Shown: positions 1 through 6,050, counted from the stretch's first letter. The stretch: DNA of 6,290 nucleotides from Verrucomicrobiota bacterium (GCA_003219925.1 QHQU01000223.1:1-6290); one strand, 5' to 3'. The notes: generated from the sequence alone by a model not told the origin. Translations and numbers: made by a program.

Positions 1-141
1 GATAAATCCAGCAAGAAGAGCGATGAGAAGCGACTGTCCCGGCTTTTCACGCACGAATTCTTCCGCCTGGGTTACCACTTCGGAAAATTGGTCCTGGGCG
101 TAGCGCACGCCGCGCAATGCAATGTCAGTGTTTTCGTCCAT
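1..141 (-). CDS. DUF883/YqjD-ElaB-like membrane-anchored protein (partial, N-terminal 47 residues)
   Basis: The gene reads leftward from an ATG at 141-139 and is still open at the window edge, so only 47 residues are visible. They begin MDENTDIALRG, continue through a charged, probably helical stretch (about 12-33), then the signature REKPGQSLLIALLAGFI (31-47). In the ElaB/YqjD/DUF883 family the motif 'REKPxxSL' directly precedes a C-terminal glycine-rich membrane helix, and E. coli members tether stationary-phase ribosomes to the inner membrane. The membrane helix is cut here. No Shine-Dalgarno sequence is visible before the ATG. The gene lies 45 bases downstream of the RlmI-like gene on the same strand and may be cotranscribed with it. 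The family call is good; the cellular role is inferred only from the family. Confidence 0.7.
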   Translation of the reverse strand, partial: MDENTDIALRGVRYAQDQFSEVVTQAEEFVREKPGQSLLIALLAGFI

Positions 142-186
142 AACTTTGTTTCGGTTGCCAGGGCCGCTTTGCGTGTTCTTATCCCG

Positions 187-1098
187 CTAGCGCAACGTCA
201 GCCACGTCGTGCTGGCGCCGCTGTTGGGAGGAAACTCAACCGGCCGGGGTTCAGCATGAAAGCTGCCCGCTCGACGCGATGTTTTCAAGCAATACCGCGC
301 CATAACTTCCAAGGCGCGTCCGTCGAGCGCGGCACAGTTGGTCGAAAGCAGGATCCGGCAATCGCGATCAGCTACCTCCAACGCCGCCATGACCAAGCCC
401 TCGAAATCCGATTCGATCTGGAAAGTTTTTCCGCGGTGTGAACGCGAAAATGTTGGCGGATCAAGCACAATTAAATCGAACTTTTCGCCTTTGCGCGATA
501 GTCGCGGGAAAACCTCAAAAACGTCGTCGGCAATAAAATGGTGTCCCGTTGCCGGCAAGTTATTGAGCACAAAGTTTGCGCGCCCGCGTTCGAGAGATTT
601 CTGGGACAAGTCGACGCTCACCGTGTTCCCGCCAGCTATTGCCGCCGCCACCGAAAATGAGCAGGTGTAAGCGAAGCAATTAAGCATTCGCTTCGGTGCA
701 CACGTGCGAATAAAGCTCCGATTTTCGCGTTGATCGATAAACAGTCCCACGGAATAGCCGCCGCTAAAATCGATTTCGAATCGCAGACCGCGCTCCATTA
801 CAACGCTGCGTGAGCCGGTATTGGAATCACCCAGAATTAGTTTTGGCGCTTTACGCTCTTCATTGCGCTTCGGCAAAAGACGCTCAAACATTCGTTGCGT
901 ATTGAAGCCCATTGCTTCCGCCCACAGAAAATATTCTGTGGTCAACCGCTCCCGTGCCGCCTGGTTCTTAAAGGAAATCAGAACATCGTGCCCGAATCGC
1001 TCCACCCAGCCATCCGTGATCGTCGAAAGACGATAGGCATCCGTTCCCTCCGCTTCCAAACCGCTCATCAATTCGCGGTCGATCCAGGTCGATTTCAC
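187..1098 (-). CDS. RlmI-like class I SAM-dependent rRNA methyltransferase
   Basis: A 303-residue cytoplasmic enzyme predicted to transfer a methyl group from S-adenosylmethionine to RNA, most likely a 23S rRNA cytosine as in RlmI. Visible signatures are GLFIDQRENR at 118-127 (the family's 'G.F.DQR.NR' segment before the Rossmann fold), SAM motif I LNCFAYTCSFSVAAAIAGG (139-157), the acidic ribose-binding segment SVDLSQKSLERGRANF (161-176), and motif IV VLDPPTFSRS (211-220). No N-terminal PUA domain of the E. coli RlmI kind is recognisable; the first ~100 residues are divergent, so the exact substrate (RlmI, RlmK-like or another RNA) is uncertain. The start is GTG at 1098-1096 with no Shine-Dalgarno sequence. 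A TATAAC box ends 6 bases before this GTG, which would suit a leaderless transcript, but this is weak evidence. The gene is divergent from thrB across 70 bases. Confidence 0.88.
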   Translation of the reverse strand: MKSTWIDRELMSGLEAEGTDAYRLSTITDGWVERFGHDVLISFKNQAARERLTTEYFLWAEAMGFNTQRMFERLLPKRNEERKAPKLILGDSNTGSRSVVMERGLRFEIDFSGGYSVGLFIDQRENRSFIRTCAPKRMLNCFAYTCSFSVAAAIAGGNTVSVDLSQKSLERGRANFVLNNLPATGHHFIADDVFEVFPRLSRKGEKFDLIVLDPPTFSRSHRGKTFQIESDFEGLVMAALEVADRDCRILLSTNCAALDGRALEVMARYCLKTSRRAGSFHAEPRPVEFPPNSGASTTWLTLR

Positions 1099-1102
1099 GT
1101 TT

Positions 1103-1111
1103 TGTTATAAT
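1103..1111 (+). promoter_or_regulatory. Extended -10 promoter for the thrB-lpxK cluster
   Basis: The sequence TGTTATAAT is an exact match to the extended -10 consensus (TGn followed by TATAAT, the hexamer at 1106-1111). It lies in the divergent spacer, 57 bases before the thrB GTG, so the transcript would start near 1118. No convincing -35 hexamer is found 16-18 bases upstream, which an extended -10 promoter can tolerate. On the opposite strand the same AT-rich bases read TATAAC and might serve the methyltransferase gene. Confidence 0.5.
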
Positions 1112-1119
1112 TTAATCGC

Positions 1120-1161
1120 GCATTATCGCCTGTCTTGCCGCGTTCGACGCGCACGATAAGC
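1120..1161 (+). promoter_or_regulatory. Foldable leader (nested hairpins) before thrB
   Basis: The predicted untranslated leader of thrB contains two nested inverted repeats. The outer arms are TTATCG (1123-1128) and CGATAA (1154-1159), extendable by GC/GC (1120-1121 with 1160-1161) if one A is bulged. The inner arms are CGCGT (1139-1143) and ACGCG (1147-1151) around a TCG loop. The structure ends 7 bases before the GTG start and covers where a ribosome-binding site would be. It is too small and unlike known threonine leaders or riboswitches to name; a regulatory role is inference. Confidence 0.3.
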
Positions 1162-1168
1162 TCGGCGA

Positions 1169-2038
1169 GTGCAGCAAGTCACGGTGCGCGTTCCCGCCAG
1201 CACTTCGAATCTCGGGCCCGGCTTCGATTGTCTTGGGGTGGCCCTTTCTCTTTATAATAAGATAACGGTCAGCCGAGGAAAAGGCGGCGCAGTCAGCGGA
1301 ATGGTTCGAGATGCAGCAAGAAAATTTTTCGCAACCACACAATGCAAGGCCTTTGAGTTTTCCTGCGATATTAGAGGCGATATTCCAATTGCTCGGGGCC
1401 TTGGCAGCAGTGTAACCGTGCGACTCGGCGTGCTTCATGCCTTGAACCAAATTGCGCGGACAAATCTCACCCGGCACGATTTGTTCACGCTTTGTGCCGA
1501 ATTGGAAGGCCATGCGGACAATAGCGCACCCGCGAGCTTTGGCGGATTCACCCTCGCCCGCGGCCTGGAGATCCAGCATTTCAATGTTTCTCCGCAGCTT
1601 CGCTTCGTTCTGCTCATTCCAAATTTCGAAATCGCTACCAACGAAGCTCGTCGACTATTGCCTCCCAAGATTGCACGGACGGGCGCGGTCCGAAACGTCG
1701 CAAATGCATCGGCCATCACAGCCGCGTTCGCGACGCAGGATTACGAAAGACTACGTGGCTGTTTTGTAGATTATCTGCATCAACCGTTTCGGAAAAGATT
1801 AGTCCCGTTTCTTGAGGACACGATTCGCTCAGCAGAAAGGAAAGGCGCACTTGGCGCCTTTTTAAGCGGGTCGGGTTCCGCCATTTGTGCTATTACCCTG
1901 CGCAATCCCAGAAAAATCGCCGGCGCCATGATGCGCGCGTCGCGTCAGAAAGATGCAGGCATCATCGTTACCTGGGCCGACAATCAAGGCGTCCAAGTTC
2001 TGAAATCCGCGATCTGTAATCTGAAATTAAAAATCTAA
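1169..2038 (+). CDS. thrB: Homoserine kinase (GHMP kinase family)
   Basis: A 289-residue cytoplasmic enzyme phosphorylating L-homoserine with ATP to O-phosphohomoserine, the step before threonine synthase. All three GHMP-kinase motifs are present: motif 1 PASTSNLGPGFDCLGVAL (9-26), the ATP-binding loop PIARGLGSS (73-81), and the C-terminal GALGAFLSGSGSA (226-238). The substrate-side segment EGHADNSAPASFGG (113-126) matches the homoserine kinase pattern EGHxDNxAPAxxGG, which favours ThrB over mevalonate or galactose kinases. After GLGSS the usual alanines are replaced by Val-Thr-Val-Arg, which is unusual. The start is GTG at 1169, since the next residues align directly with the family N-terminus; no Shine-Dalgarno sequence is visible. 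Length is slightly below the usual ~300-310. The last residues (SAICNLKLKI) come from a repeat. The stop shares one base with the lpxK start (TAATG), suggesting translational coupling. No thrA or thrC is in the window. Confidence 0.92.
   Translation: MQQVTVRVPASTSNLGPGFDCLGVALSLYNKITVSRGKGGAVSGMVRDAARKFFATTQCKAFEFSCDIRGDIPIARGLGSSVTVRLGVLHALNQIARTNLTRHDLFTLCAELEGHADNSAPASFGGFTLARGLEIQHFNVSPQLRFVLLIPNFEIATNEARRLLPPKIARTGAVRNVANASAITAAFATQDYERLRGCFVDYLHQPFRKRLVPFLEDTIRSAERKGALGAFLSGSGSAICAITLRNPRKIAGAMMRASRQKDAGIIVTWADNQGVQVLKSAICNLKLKI
1999..2035 (+). repeat. Degenerate TCTGAAAT tandem repeat encoding the ThrB tail
   Basis: TCTGAAAT occurs at 1999-2006 and again at 2020-2027, exactly 21 bases (7 codons) apart, with related GATCTGTAAT between them and AAAAATC after. 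In frame this gives the tail SAICNLKLKI on homoserine kinase. Similar AT-rich 'ATCTGAAATC' arrays, translated as SAICNL-like tails, are familiar as intergenic repeats that have run into gene ends in several bacterial groups. This recognition is from memory, not a search. Confidence 0.45.
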
Positions 2039-3228
2039 TGGGCCGTTCTCTGGAAAACCTGGAGCAATTTGCGATCGACGTAATTCTCGAACGGCGCGGT
2101 GGAGCTCGTGCGGCCCTTTTGCGTTCATTTCTTTATTTGCTGTCGCTCATTTACGAGCGGCTGGTGCAGTTTCGATTGTTTCTTTATCGCAAGCGTATTT
2201 TCCGGGAACGCGCCCTCGGCTGTCTCGTCATCAGCATCGGTAACCTCACCGTCGGCGGCACGGGGAAAACTCCGATTGTCGAAAAATTTGCCCGCGCTTT
2301 GCAAAAAGGAGGACGCCACGTGGCCATTCTCAGCCGTGGTTACAAAAGCGTGCCGCGACCGAGCAAACGGGGTTTGTTGGCGAAATTACGCGGCGACAAT
2401 CCCGATCCGCCACGCGTCGTCTCCGACGGAAAATCGCTGCTGCTTGATTCTCTTACCGCGGGCGACGAGCCCTATATGCTGGCACACAACTTGAAGAGTG
2501 TTGCCGTCCTGGTGGACAAGGATCGGGTGAAGAGCGGGTTATTCGCGATCGAAAAAATGAATGCCGACACCTTGCTGCTCGACGACGGTCTGCAATATCT
2601 TCATCTCAAACATCGGCTCGATATCGTGCTGATCGATCGGCAGGCGCCTTTTGGGAACGAATTTCTGCTGCCGCGCGGAACCTTGCGTGAACCGCCGCGT
2701 AATTTACGGCGCGCCAGTTATATCTTTATCACCAAAAGCACCGGCGAATCGAACGAGCAATTGATCAAGCGAATCCGACGTTATAATCGCACTGCAGAGA
2801 TTATCGAGTGCGCGCACAAGCCCTTGCATCTCCAAAATGTCGTGACCGGCGAGATTGCGCCGCTGGAGAAATTGCGCGGCGCCTTCGTCGGGTCCATTTG
2901 CGCGATCGCCGTGCCCGACAGCTTCGAAGACGGCTTGCGTAAACTGGGCGCCAAAATCGAAATCGCCAAGCGTTACATTGATCACCATCGTTACACTGAC
3001 GCGGAACTGCGAAGCTTCATCAATCGATGTATCCGCCGTGACCTGGAAATGGTGGTGACAACTGAGAAAGACGCGGTCCGGTTTCCCTTGCTGGCAAAGA
3101 CAGAAGTTCCCATCTTTTTCTTACGGGTGGAAATCGAAATTCTAAGTGGGCATGAAACCTGGGAACATTGCGTAGCCCGCATTTGTAAACCGCAACCCCT
3201 GCTGACGCCGGAGCGATTTTTTGCGTGA
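2038..3228 (+). CDS. lpxK: Tetraacyldisaccharide 4'-kinase (lipid A biosynthesis)
   Basis: A 396-residue inner-membrane-associated kinase that phosphorylates the 4' position of the tetraacyl disaccharide 1-phosphate to make lipid IVA in the Raetz pathway. A hydrophobic N-terminal helix (about 25-50) provides membrane contact. The Walker A loop SIGNLTVGGTGKTP (66-79) has the characteristic LpxK form. Other family signatures follow in order: LSRGYKS (98-104), DEPYMLA (143-149), LLLDDGLQYLH (179-189), LLPRGTLREPP, HHRYTD and the C-terminal TTEKDAVRF. Between SRGYKS and VSDG there is a basic, proline-rich stretch (about 105-127) longer than in the E. coli enzyme. The ATG overlaps the thrB stop by one base with no Shine-Dalgarno sequence, so initiation probably depends on ribosomes finishing thrB. 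Its presence shows that the host makes lipid A and so has an outer membrane. Other lpx genes are not in the window. Confidence 0.95.
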   Translation: MGRSLENLEQFAIDVILERRGGARAALLRSFLYLLSLIYERLVQFRLFLYRKRIFRERALGCLVISIGNLTVGGTGKTPIVEKFARALQKGGRHVAILSRGYKSVPRPSKRGLLAKLRGDNPDPPRVVSDGKSLLLDSLTAGDEPYMLAHNLKSVAVLVDKDRVKSGLFAIEKMNADTLLLDDGLQYLHLKHRLDIVLIDRQAPFGNEFLLPRGTLREPPRNLRRASYIFITKSTGESNEQLIKRIRRYNRTAEIIECAHKPLHLQNVVTGEIAPLEKLRGAFVGSICAIAVPDSFEDGLRKLGAKIEIAKRYIDHHRYTDAELRSFINRCIRRDLEMVVTTEKDAVRFPLLAKTEVPIFFLRVEIEILSGHETWEHCVARICKPQPLLTPERFFA

Positions 3229-3260
3229 AGAAGTCCGGGATGGCGGCAGCTTAGAATTGT

Positions 3261-4178
3261 ATGCCAGAGAAAGCTGAACTCGTCGTTGAAGGAAAAAAGC
3301 TCGCGGTTTCGAACTTGAACAAGGTTCTTTACCCGAAAGTCGGTTTCACCAAAGGCCAGGTGATCGATTACTACATCCGGATCGCGCCAGTCCTGCTGCC
3401 GCATCTTCGCGATCGACCTCTGACGATGAAGCGTTATCCCAACGGAGTGGATGCCGAATTTTTTTATGAAAAAAATTGTCCATCGCATCGGCCAAAATGG
3501 GTGCAGACAGCGAAGGTTTGGAGTGAAGGCAATAACCGAATCATGCACTACTGTCTGGCGCAGGACTTGCCGACGCTGGTCTGGGCGGCCAATCTCGCCG
3601 ATCTCGAGTTACACACCTCGTTAGCGAAGAAAAAGGATGTAGCGCGGCCTACCATGATGGTTTTCGATCTCGATCCCGGTGCGCCGGCCGACATTGTGCA
3701 ATGCTGTCAAGTCGGGCTTTGGCTGCGCAATTTATTAACCAAAATGAAATTGAAAGCGTTTGCCAAAACGAGCGGCTCGAAGGGTCTGCAAGTGTACGTG
3801 CCGCTGAATACGTCGGCCACTTTTGATCAGACTAAAGATTTGTCGCGCGCTCTCGCCCAACATTTGGAAGGCGAACATGGCAATCTCGTTACCTCCAACA
3901 TGTCGAAAGCGCTGCGGAAGGGAAAAGTATTTGTCGATTGGAGCCAGAACGACGAACACAAAACAACAATCTGCGTTTACAGTTTGCGCGCCAAGGAAGA
4001 GCCGACTGTCTCCACTCCAGTCACTTGGGACGATGTCGCGAACTGCCTGAAAAAGAAAAAAGCTGATTCGCTGAAATTTCGGTCTGACAAAACGTTATCG
4101 CGCGTGGAAAAAATGGGCGATCTCTTCGCGCCGGTCGAAGAGTTAAAACAAAAGCTGCCGAAGAAATGGAAACTGTAA
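3261..4178 (+). CDS. Stand-alone LigD-type polymerase/primase domain (NHEJ PolDom)
   Basis: A 305-residue protein matching the polymerase domain of bacterial LigD (archaeo-eukaryotic primase fold), which extends and fills DNA ends, preferring ribonucleotides, during Ku-dependent end joining. The N-terminus (VSNLNKVLYPKVGFTKG, 16-32, then LRDRPLTMKRYPNG, 49-62) is typical. The metal-binding aspartates are in MVFDLDPG (D136, D138) and VFVDWSQN (D226), close to D137, D139 and D227 of M. tuberculosis LigD. The nucleotide-binding segment TSGSKGLQVYVPL lies at 170-182. The protein ends just after the domain, with no ligase and no phosphoesterase domain; this single-domain architecture is known in several phyla. 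No Ku gene is in the window. The start at 3261 is fixed because the in-frame ATG at 3240 meets a stop at 3252-3254. The gene lies 32 bases after lpxK and 18 before the cupin gene, probably in one transcript. Confidence 0.93.
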   Translation: MPEKAELVVEGKKLAVSNLNKVLYPKVGFTKGQVIDYYIRIAPVLLPHLRDRPLTMKRYPNGVDAEFFYEKNCPSHRPKWVQTAKVWSEGNNRIMHYCLAQDLPTLVWAANLADLELHTSLAKKKDVARPTMMVFDLDPGAPADIVQCCQVGLWLRNLLTKMKLKAFAKTSGSKGLQVYVPLNTSATFDQTKDLSRALAQHLEGEHGNLVTSNMSKALRKGKVFVDWSQNDEHKTTICVYSLRAKEEPTVSTPVTWDDVANCLKKKKADSLKFRSDKTLSRVEKMGDLFAPVEELKQKLPKKWKL

Positions 4179-4196
4179 CACACTGATAATGATTTT

Positions 4197-4682
4197 ATGC
4201 GCAAAGTGAATTTGAAAGACATTGAAGAGCGGGTGCGGCAGTCGCCGAAAGGAAAGTTTGGCCGCAGAATGAAAGAGATATCAATCGTGCTCGGGCGGGA
4301 TCCGGAATCCCTCGATTTGCGGAAGAGACATCCGTTTGATTTGGCTCTGGTGCGAATTCCAAAAGGAAAGACGCTTTGTCCTTATCATTCGCATTCGGCG
4401 GAGTCGGAGCTTTATCTGGTGATATCGGGACAGGGGAGTATTCGCGATAAAGATGGATCGACAATTGTGACCGAGGGCGACGCATTTTTTTTTGGCCCCG
4501 GCGAAGCGCATCAGTTAGCCAACGCAGGCGAAGAGGACTTTGTGTATTACATTATCGCGGACAATCCGCGGGGAGATTCCTGTTATTATCCCGACAGCGG
4601 GAAGTTTGCGGTGATGAAAGAAGGTAACGATGAGGTGATCGTGAATGGAAATGAGACCGATTATTTCGAAGGGGAAGAATAG
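4197..4682 (+). CDS. Cupin-fold protein with intact metal-binding motifs
   Basis: A 161-residue soluble protein with one conserved cupin barrel. Motif 1 is GKTLCPYHSHSAESELYLV (57-75), giving ligands H64, H66 and E71, with G78 after. Motif 2 is GDAFFFGPGEAHQLAN (94-109), giving H105. All four usual metal ligands are present, so it probably binds a divalent metal. Whether it is an enzyme (isomerase, dioxygenase) or a ligand-binding protein cannot be told. The N-terminal ~45 residues are basic and the C-terminus is strongly acidic. The ATG at 4197 has no Shine-Dalgarno sequence; a GATAAT box ends 6 bases upstream, so an internal leaderless start is conceivable. The codons for Phe97-99 form a run of nine T (4485-4493). 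It is the last gene of the plus-strand cluster and faces the sigma-factor operon tail to tail. Confidence 0.85.
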   Translation: MRKVNLKDIEERVRQSPKGKFGRRMKEISIVLGRDPESLDLRKRHPFDLALVRIPKGKTLCPYHSHSAESELYLVISGQGSIRDKDGSTIVTEGDAFFFGPGEAHQLANAGEEDFVYYIIADNPRGDSCYYPDSGKFAVMKEGNDEVIVNGNETDYFEGEE

Positions 4683-4735
4683 GTTAGCTTACTTGCTTTG
4701 TTATATACGTAAAATTTATCGCGGCAAATCCAAGA

Positions 4736-4773
4736 CAGATTTTTGACGTTATCTGGTATTAGGGACAAATCTG
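4736..4773. terminator. Weak inverted repeat between convergent operons (possible terminator)
   Basis: The 101-base spacer between the cupin stop and the Spy-like gene stop contains CAGATTT (4736-4742) and AAATCTG (4767-4773), a perfect 7-base inverted repeat around a 24-base loop. Being symmetric, it could act on both converging transcripts. The stem is AT-rich, the loop is large and no good T-run follows, so it is a poor intrinsic terminator. Nothing else in the spacer is recognisable. Confidence 0.25.
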
Positions 4774-4783
4774 CGGCCCGGAT

Positions 4784-5197
4784 TTAGTCCTCTGGCGACG
4801 GTGGTGGACCGGGGGCCATCAAACCGTGCCGGTGCAAAAGGTGACGATGCCGCTTCTCCAGTTCCTGAAGTCTAGTGCGCTGTTCCGGGGTGAGAAATGG
4901 CTGCATTTCGCGATGCGCTTGTTTAAAAATCTCGTGAACATCGCGCATGGTTTGTTCGCGTTTCGTTTTCAACTCAGAAGCGGCGCGATCGATAATAGGT
5001 GAGATTCTCTGCATCTGCTCAGGCGTGAGCTTTAATTCCGCGCTCAAACGATGTTTCAGATGTTGCGCCATCGCCCCCGAATCCATTCGCGCGAAAAAGT
5101 GGTGCACATGGAGGGCCCCGAAAAATCCGCAGGCGGCGCCGGCGAGAAACACCAACACGAAAGCGAGAATTAATTTCCAGCGCAAAGAATTGTTCAT
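4784..5197 (-). CDS. Spy/CpxP/CnrX-like anchored periplasmic sensor protein
   Basis: A 137-residue protein with a short positive N-terminus, one hydrophobic segment (about 8-29, LILAFVLVFLAGAACGFFGA) acting as membrane anchor or signal peptide, then an all-helical periplasmic domain. Two LTPEQ motifs (57-61 and 102-106) with amphipathic helices between them are the hallmark of the LTXXQ families (Spy, CpxP) and the related metal-resistance sensors (CnrX, ZraP). It contains eleven histidines, including HVHHFF (30-35), H88, H95 and HRHLLHRH (117-124), suggesting metal binding. The tail is proline-rich and acidic. No canonical lipobox precedes Cys23. It is the last gene of the operon and its ATG overlaps the upstream stop by 4 bases (ATGA). 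With an ECF sigma factor and a small membrane protein beside it, the likely role is periplasmic sensor holding or releasing the anti-sigma protein. A plain chaperone role is the alternative. Confidence 0.75.
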   Translation of the reverse strand: MNNSLRWKLILAFVLVFLAGAACGFFGALHVHHFFARMDSGAMAQHLKHRLSAELKLTPEQMQRISPIIDRAASELKTKREQTMRDVHEIFKQAHREMQPFLTPEQRTRLQELEKRHRHLLHRHGLMAPGPPPSPED

Positions 5198-5484
5198 TCG
5201 CCGAGACTGCTTTGGATGGCGTTGTCTGCCATCGCATATTCCGCGGGCAGATCGTCGTTAGAAGTTGAGGCGCGATAAACTCCCACTGATGCCAGTGCGA
5301 TGACTGCCAGCGCGATCATGGCAGCGCGCTGAGCGAGAAGCGCGATGATGGCCCATCCGTTGGGCGAAGACGCACGGACCAGCGCAAGAACGCGAGTGTC
5401 GAAACCGAACGCCATTTCCTTCGGTGGCACGGGAGCTATGACCGCGCGAAACAAGCGATCTAAGATTTCGTCGCGATTCTTCAC
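5194..5484 (-). CDS. Small single-pass membrane protein, candidate anti-sigma factor (CnrY-like)
   Basis: A 96-residue protein with a 43-residue N-terminal part, one membrane segment (about 44-69, WAIIALLAQRAAMIALAVIALASVGVY) and a short acidic C-terminal tail of about 27 residues. The positive-rich N-terminus suggests it is cytoplasmic and the tail periplasmic. No zinc-binding HxxxCxxC motif of ZAS anti-sigma factors is present. The layout and size match CnrY of Cupriavidus, a roughly 95-residue anti-sigma factor whose cytoplasmic segment wraps the sigma factor CnrH. The role is inferred from position: it overlaps the sigma stop by 4 bases (GTGA) and the Spy-like start by 4 bases (ATGA), so the three proteins should be made together. 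The GTG start is supported by a GGAGG 6 bases upstream. Sequence similarity to CnrY itself was not recognised. Confidence 0.6.
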   Translation of the reverse strand: MKNRDEILDRLFRAVIAPVPPKEMAFGFDTRVLALVRASSPNGWAIIALLAQRAAMIALAVIALASVGVYRASTSNDDLPAEYAMADNAIQSSLGE

Positions 5485-6050
5485 AGCAAGCCTCCGATTT
5501 GTCTGCGCAACTTCTGGCGCGCGCGAAAGGCTCTTATTTTAATGGCGGCAGCGGTCCAACCAGTAACCTTTTGTATTTCGGCCACGCTACGTTCTTGGAG
5601 ATAAAGCATATCGATAACCAGGCGCTCCACCGGTTTTAACATAGCGAGCAACTTTTCCACCAGATCACGCGCGGCGAGTTTACGATCGGGGGAAAGGGCC
5701 TCATCCGAAGCGGCGAGATTTTCCAGCATGGCTGCCTGCTCTTCGCTCAGATCGGCGTGACGCAATTCCGGCCGCGCTTTTTCCGCCATCAACTGATTGC
5801 GGCAGGTATTGACCGCGATGCGCGAAACCCAGTGCGAAATTGGCACCTTGCCGGAATATTGCGTCAGGTTTTGGAAAACTTTTATGAAAATCATTTGCGT
5901 TAAATCCTCTTCGGCCGCACGGCGCGGACGATAGCCGCGCACAATCTTTGCCACCATCGGGTACAATTGTCGGATGAGTTCGCGGGCAGCGTCGTCATCA
6001 CCGTCCCGTGCGCGGTCGACCAATGTGTGAGCGTGCTCATTGTCATCCAT
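5481..6050 (-). CDS. ECF-family RNA polymerase sigma factor
   Basis: A 189-residue sigma-70 factor of the ECF type with only regions 2 and 4. Region 2 spans about 8-95, with AEEDLTQMIFIKVFQNL (46-62) as the core-binding 2.2 helix and the -10-recognition segment around SHWVSRIAVNTCRNQL (72-87). A linker follows, and region 4 occupies about 130-185, with the helix-turn-helix RSVAEIQKVTGWTAAAIKIRAFRARQKL (154-181) that reads the -35 element. The open frame extends to an ATG at 6101, but that start would lie within the predicted promoter; the ATG at 6050, about 20 bases after the expected transcription start, is chosen. It overlaps the downstream small membrane-protein gene by 4 bases. A promoter of the sort ECF factors use lies directly upstream, so autoregulation is likely, with activity probably held by the membrane protein and its periplasmic partner. 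Confidence 0.93.
   Translation of the reverse strand: MDDNEHAHTLVDRARDGDDDAARELIRQLYPMVAKIVRGYRPRRAAEEDLTQMIFIKVFQNLTQYSGKVPISHWVSRIAVNTCRNQLMAEKARPELRHADLSEEQAAMLENLAASDEALSPDRKLAARDLVEKLLAMLKPVERLVIDMLYLQERSVAEIQKVTGWTAAAIKIRAFRARQKLRRQIGGLL
5491..5495 (-). promoter_or_regulatory. Shine-Dalgarno sequence fixing the GTG start of the anti-sigma candidate
   Basis: Reading leftward, GGAGG lies inside the end of the sigma gene, 6 bases before the GTG at 5484-5482. It is the only strong Shine-Dalgarno match among the complete genes here, and it settles the start of the small membrane protein. Confidence 0.7.

Noticed and set aside
88..441. Plus-strand open frame of 117 codons
   Set aside because: It is antisense to the methyltransferase and the DUF883-like gene, has low-complexity Arg/Ala-rich content and no recognisable family.
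1112..1579. Minus-strand open frame of 155 codons
   Set aside because: It lies opposite thrB, whose motifs are intact; the product matches no known pattern.
2240..2245. GTAACC inside lpxK (also in thrB near 1410 and on the minus strand at 69-74) as further ECF -35 elements
   Set aside because: No GTCA-type -10 lies at the matching distance, the T-run is absent, and the copies fall in coding sequence.
3457..3477. Perfect inverted repeat AATTTTTTT-ATG-AAAAAAATT as terminator or binding site
   Set aside because: It lies inside the PolDom coding region and encodes the conserved EFFYEKN stretch; the all-AT stem is unstable.
2991..3548. Minus-strand open frame of 185 codons
   Set aside because: It spans the antisense of the lpxK end and the PolDom start; both sense genes carry clear conserved motifs.
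5129..5177. Cys23 of the Spy-like protein as a lipoprotein attachment site
   Set aside because: The preceding residues (Ala-Gly-Ala-Ala) lack the Leu at -3 of a lipobox; a plain membrane anchor is simpler.
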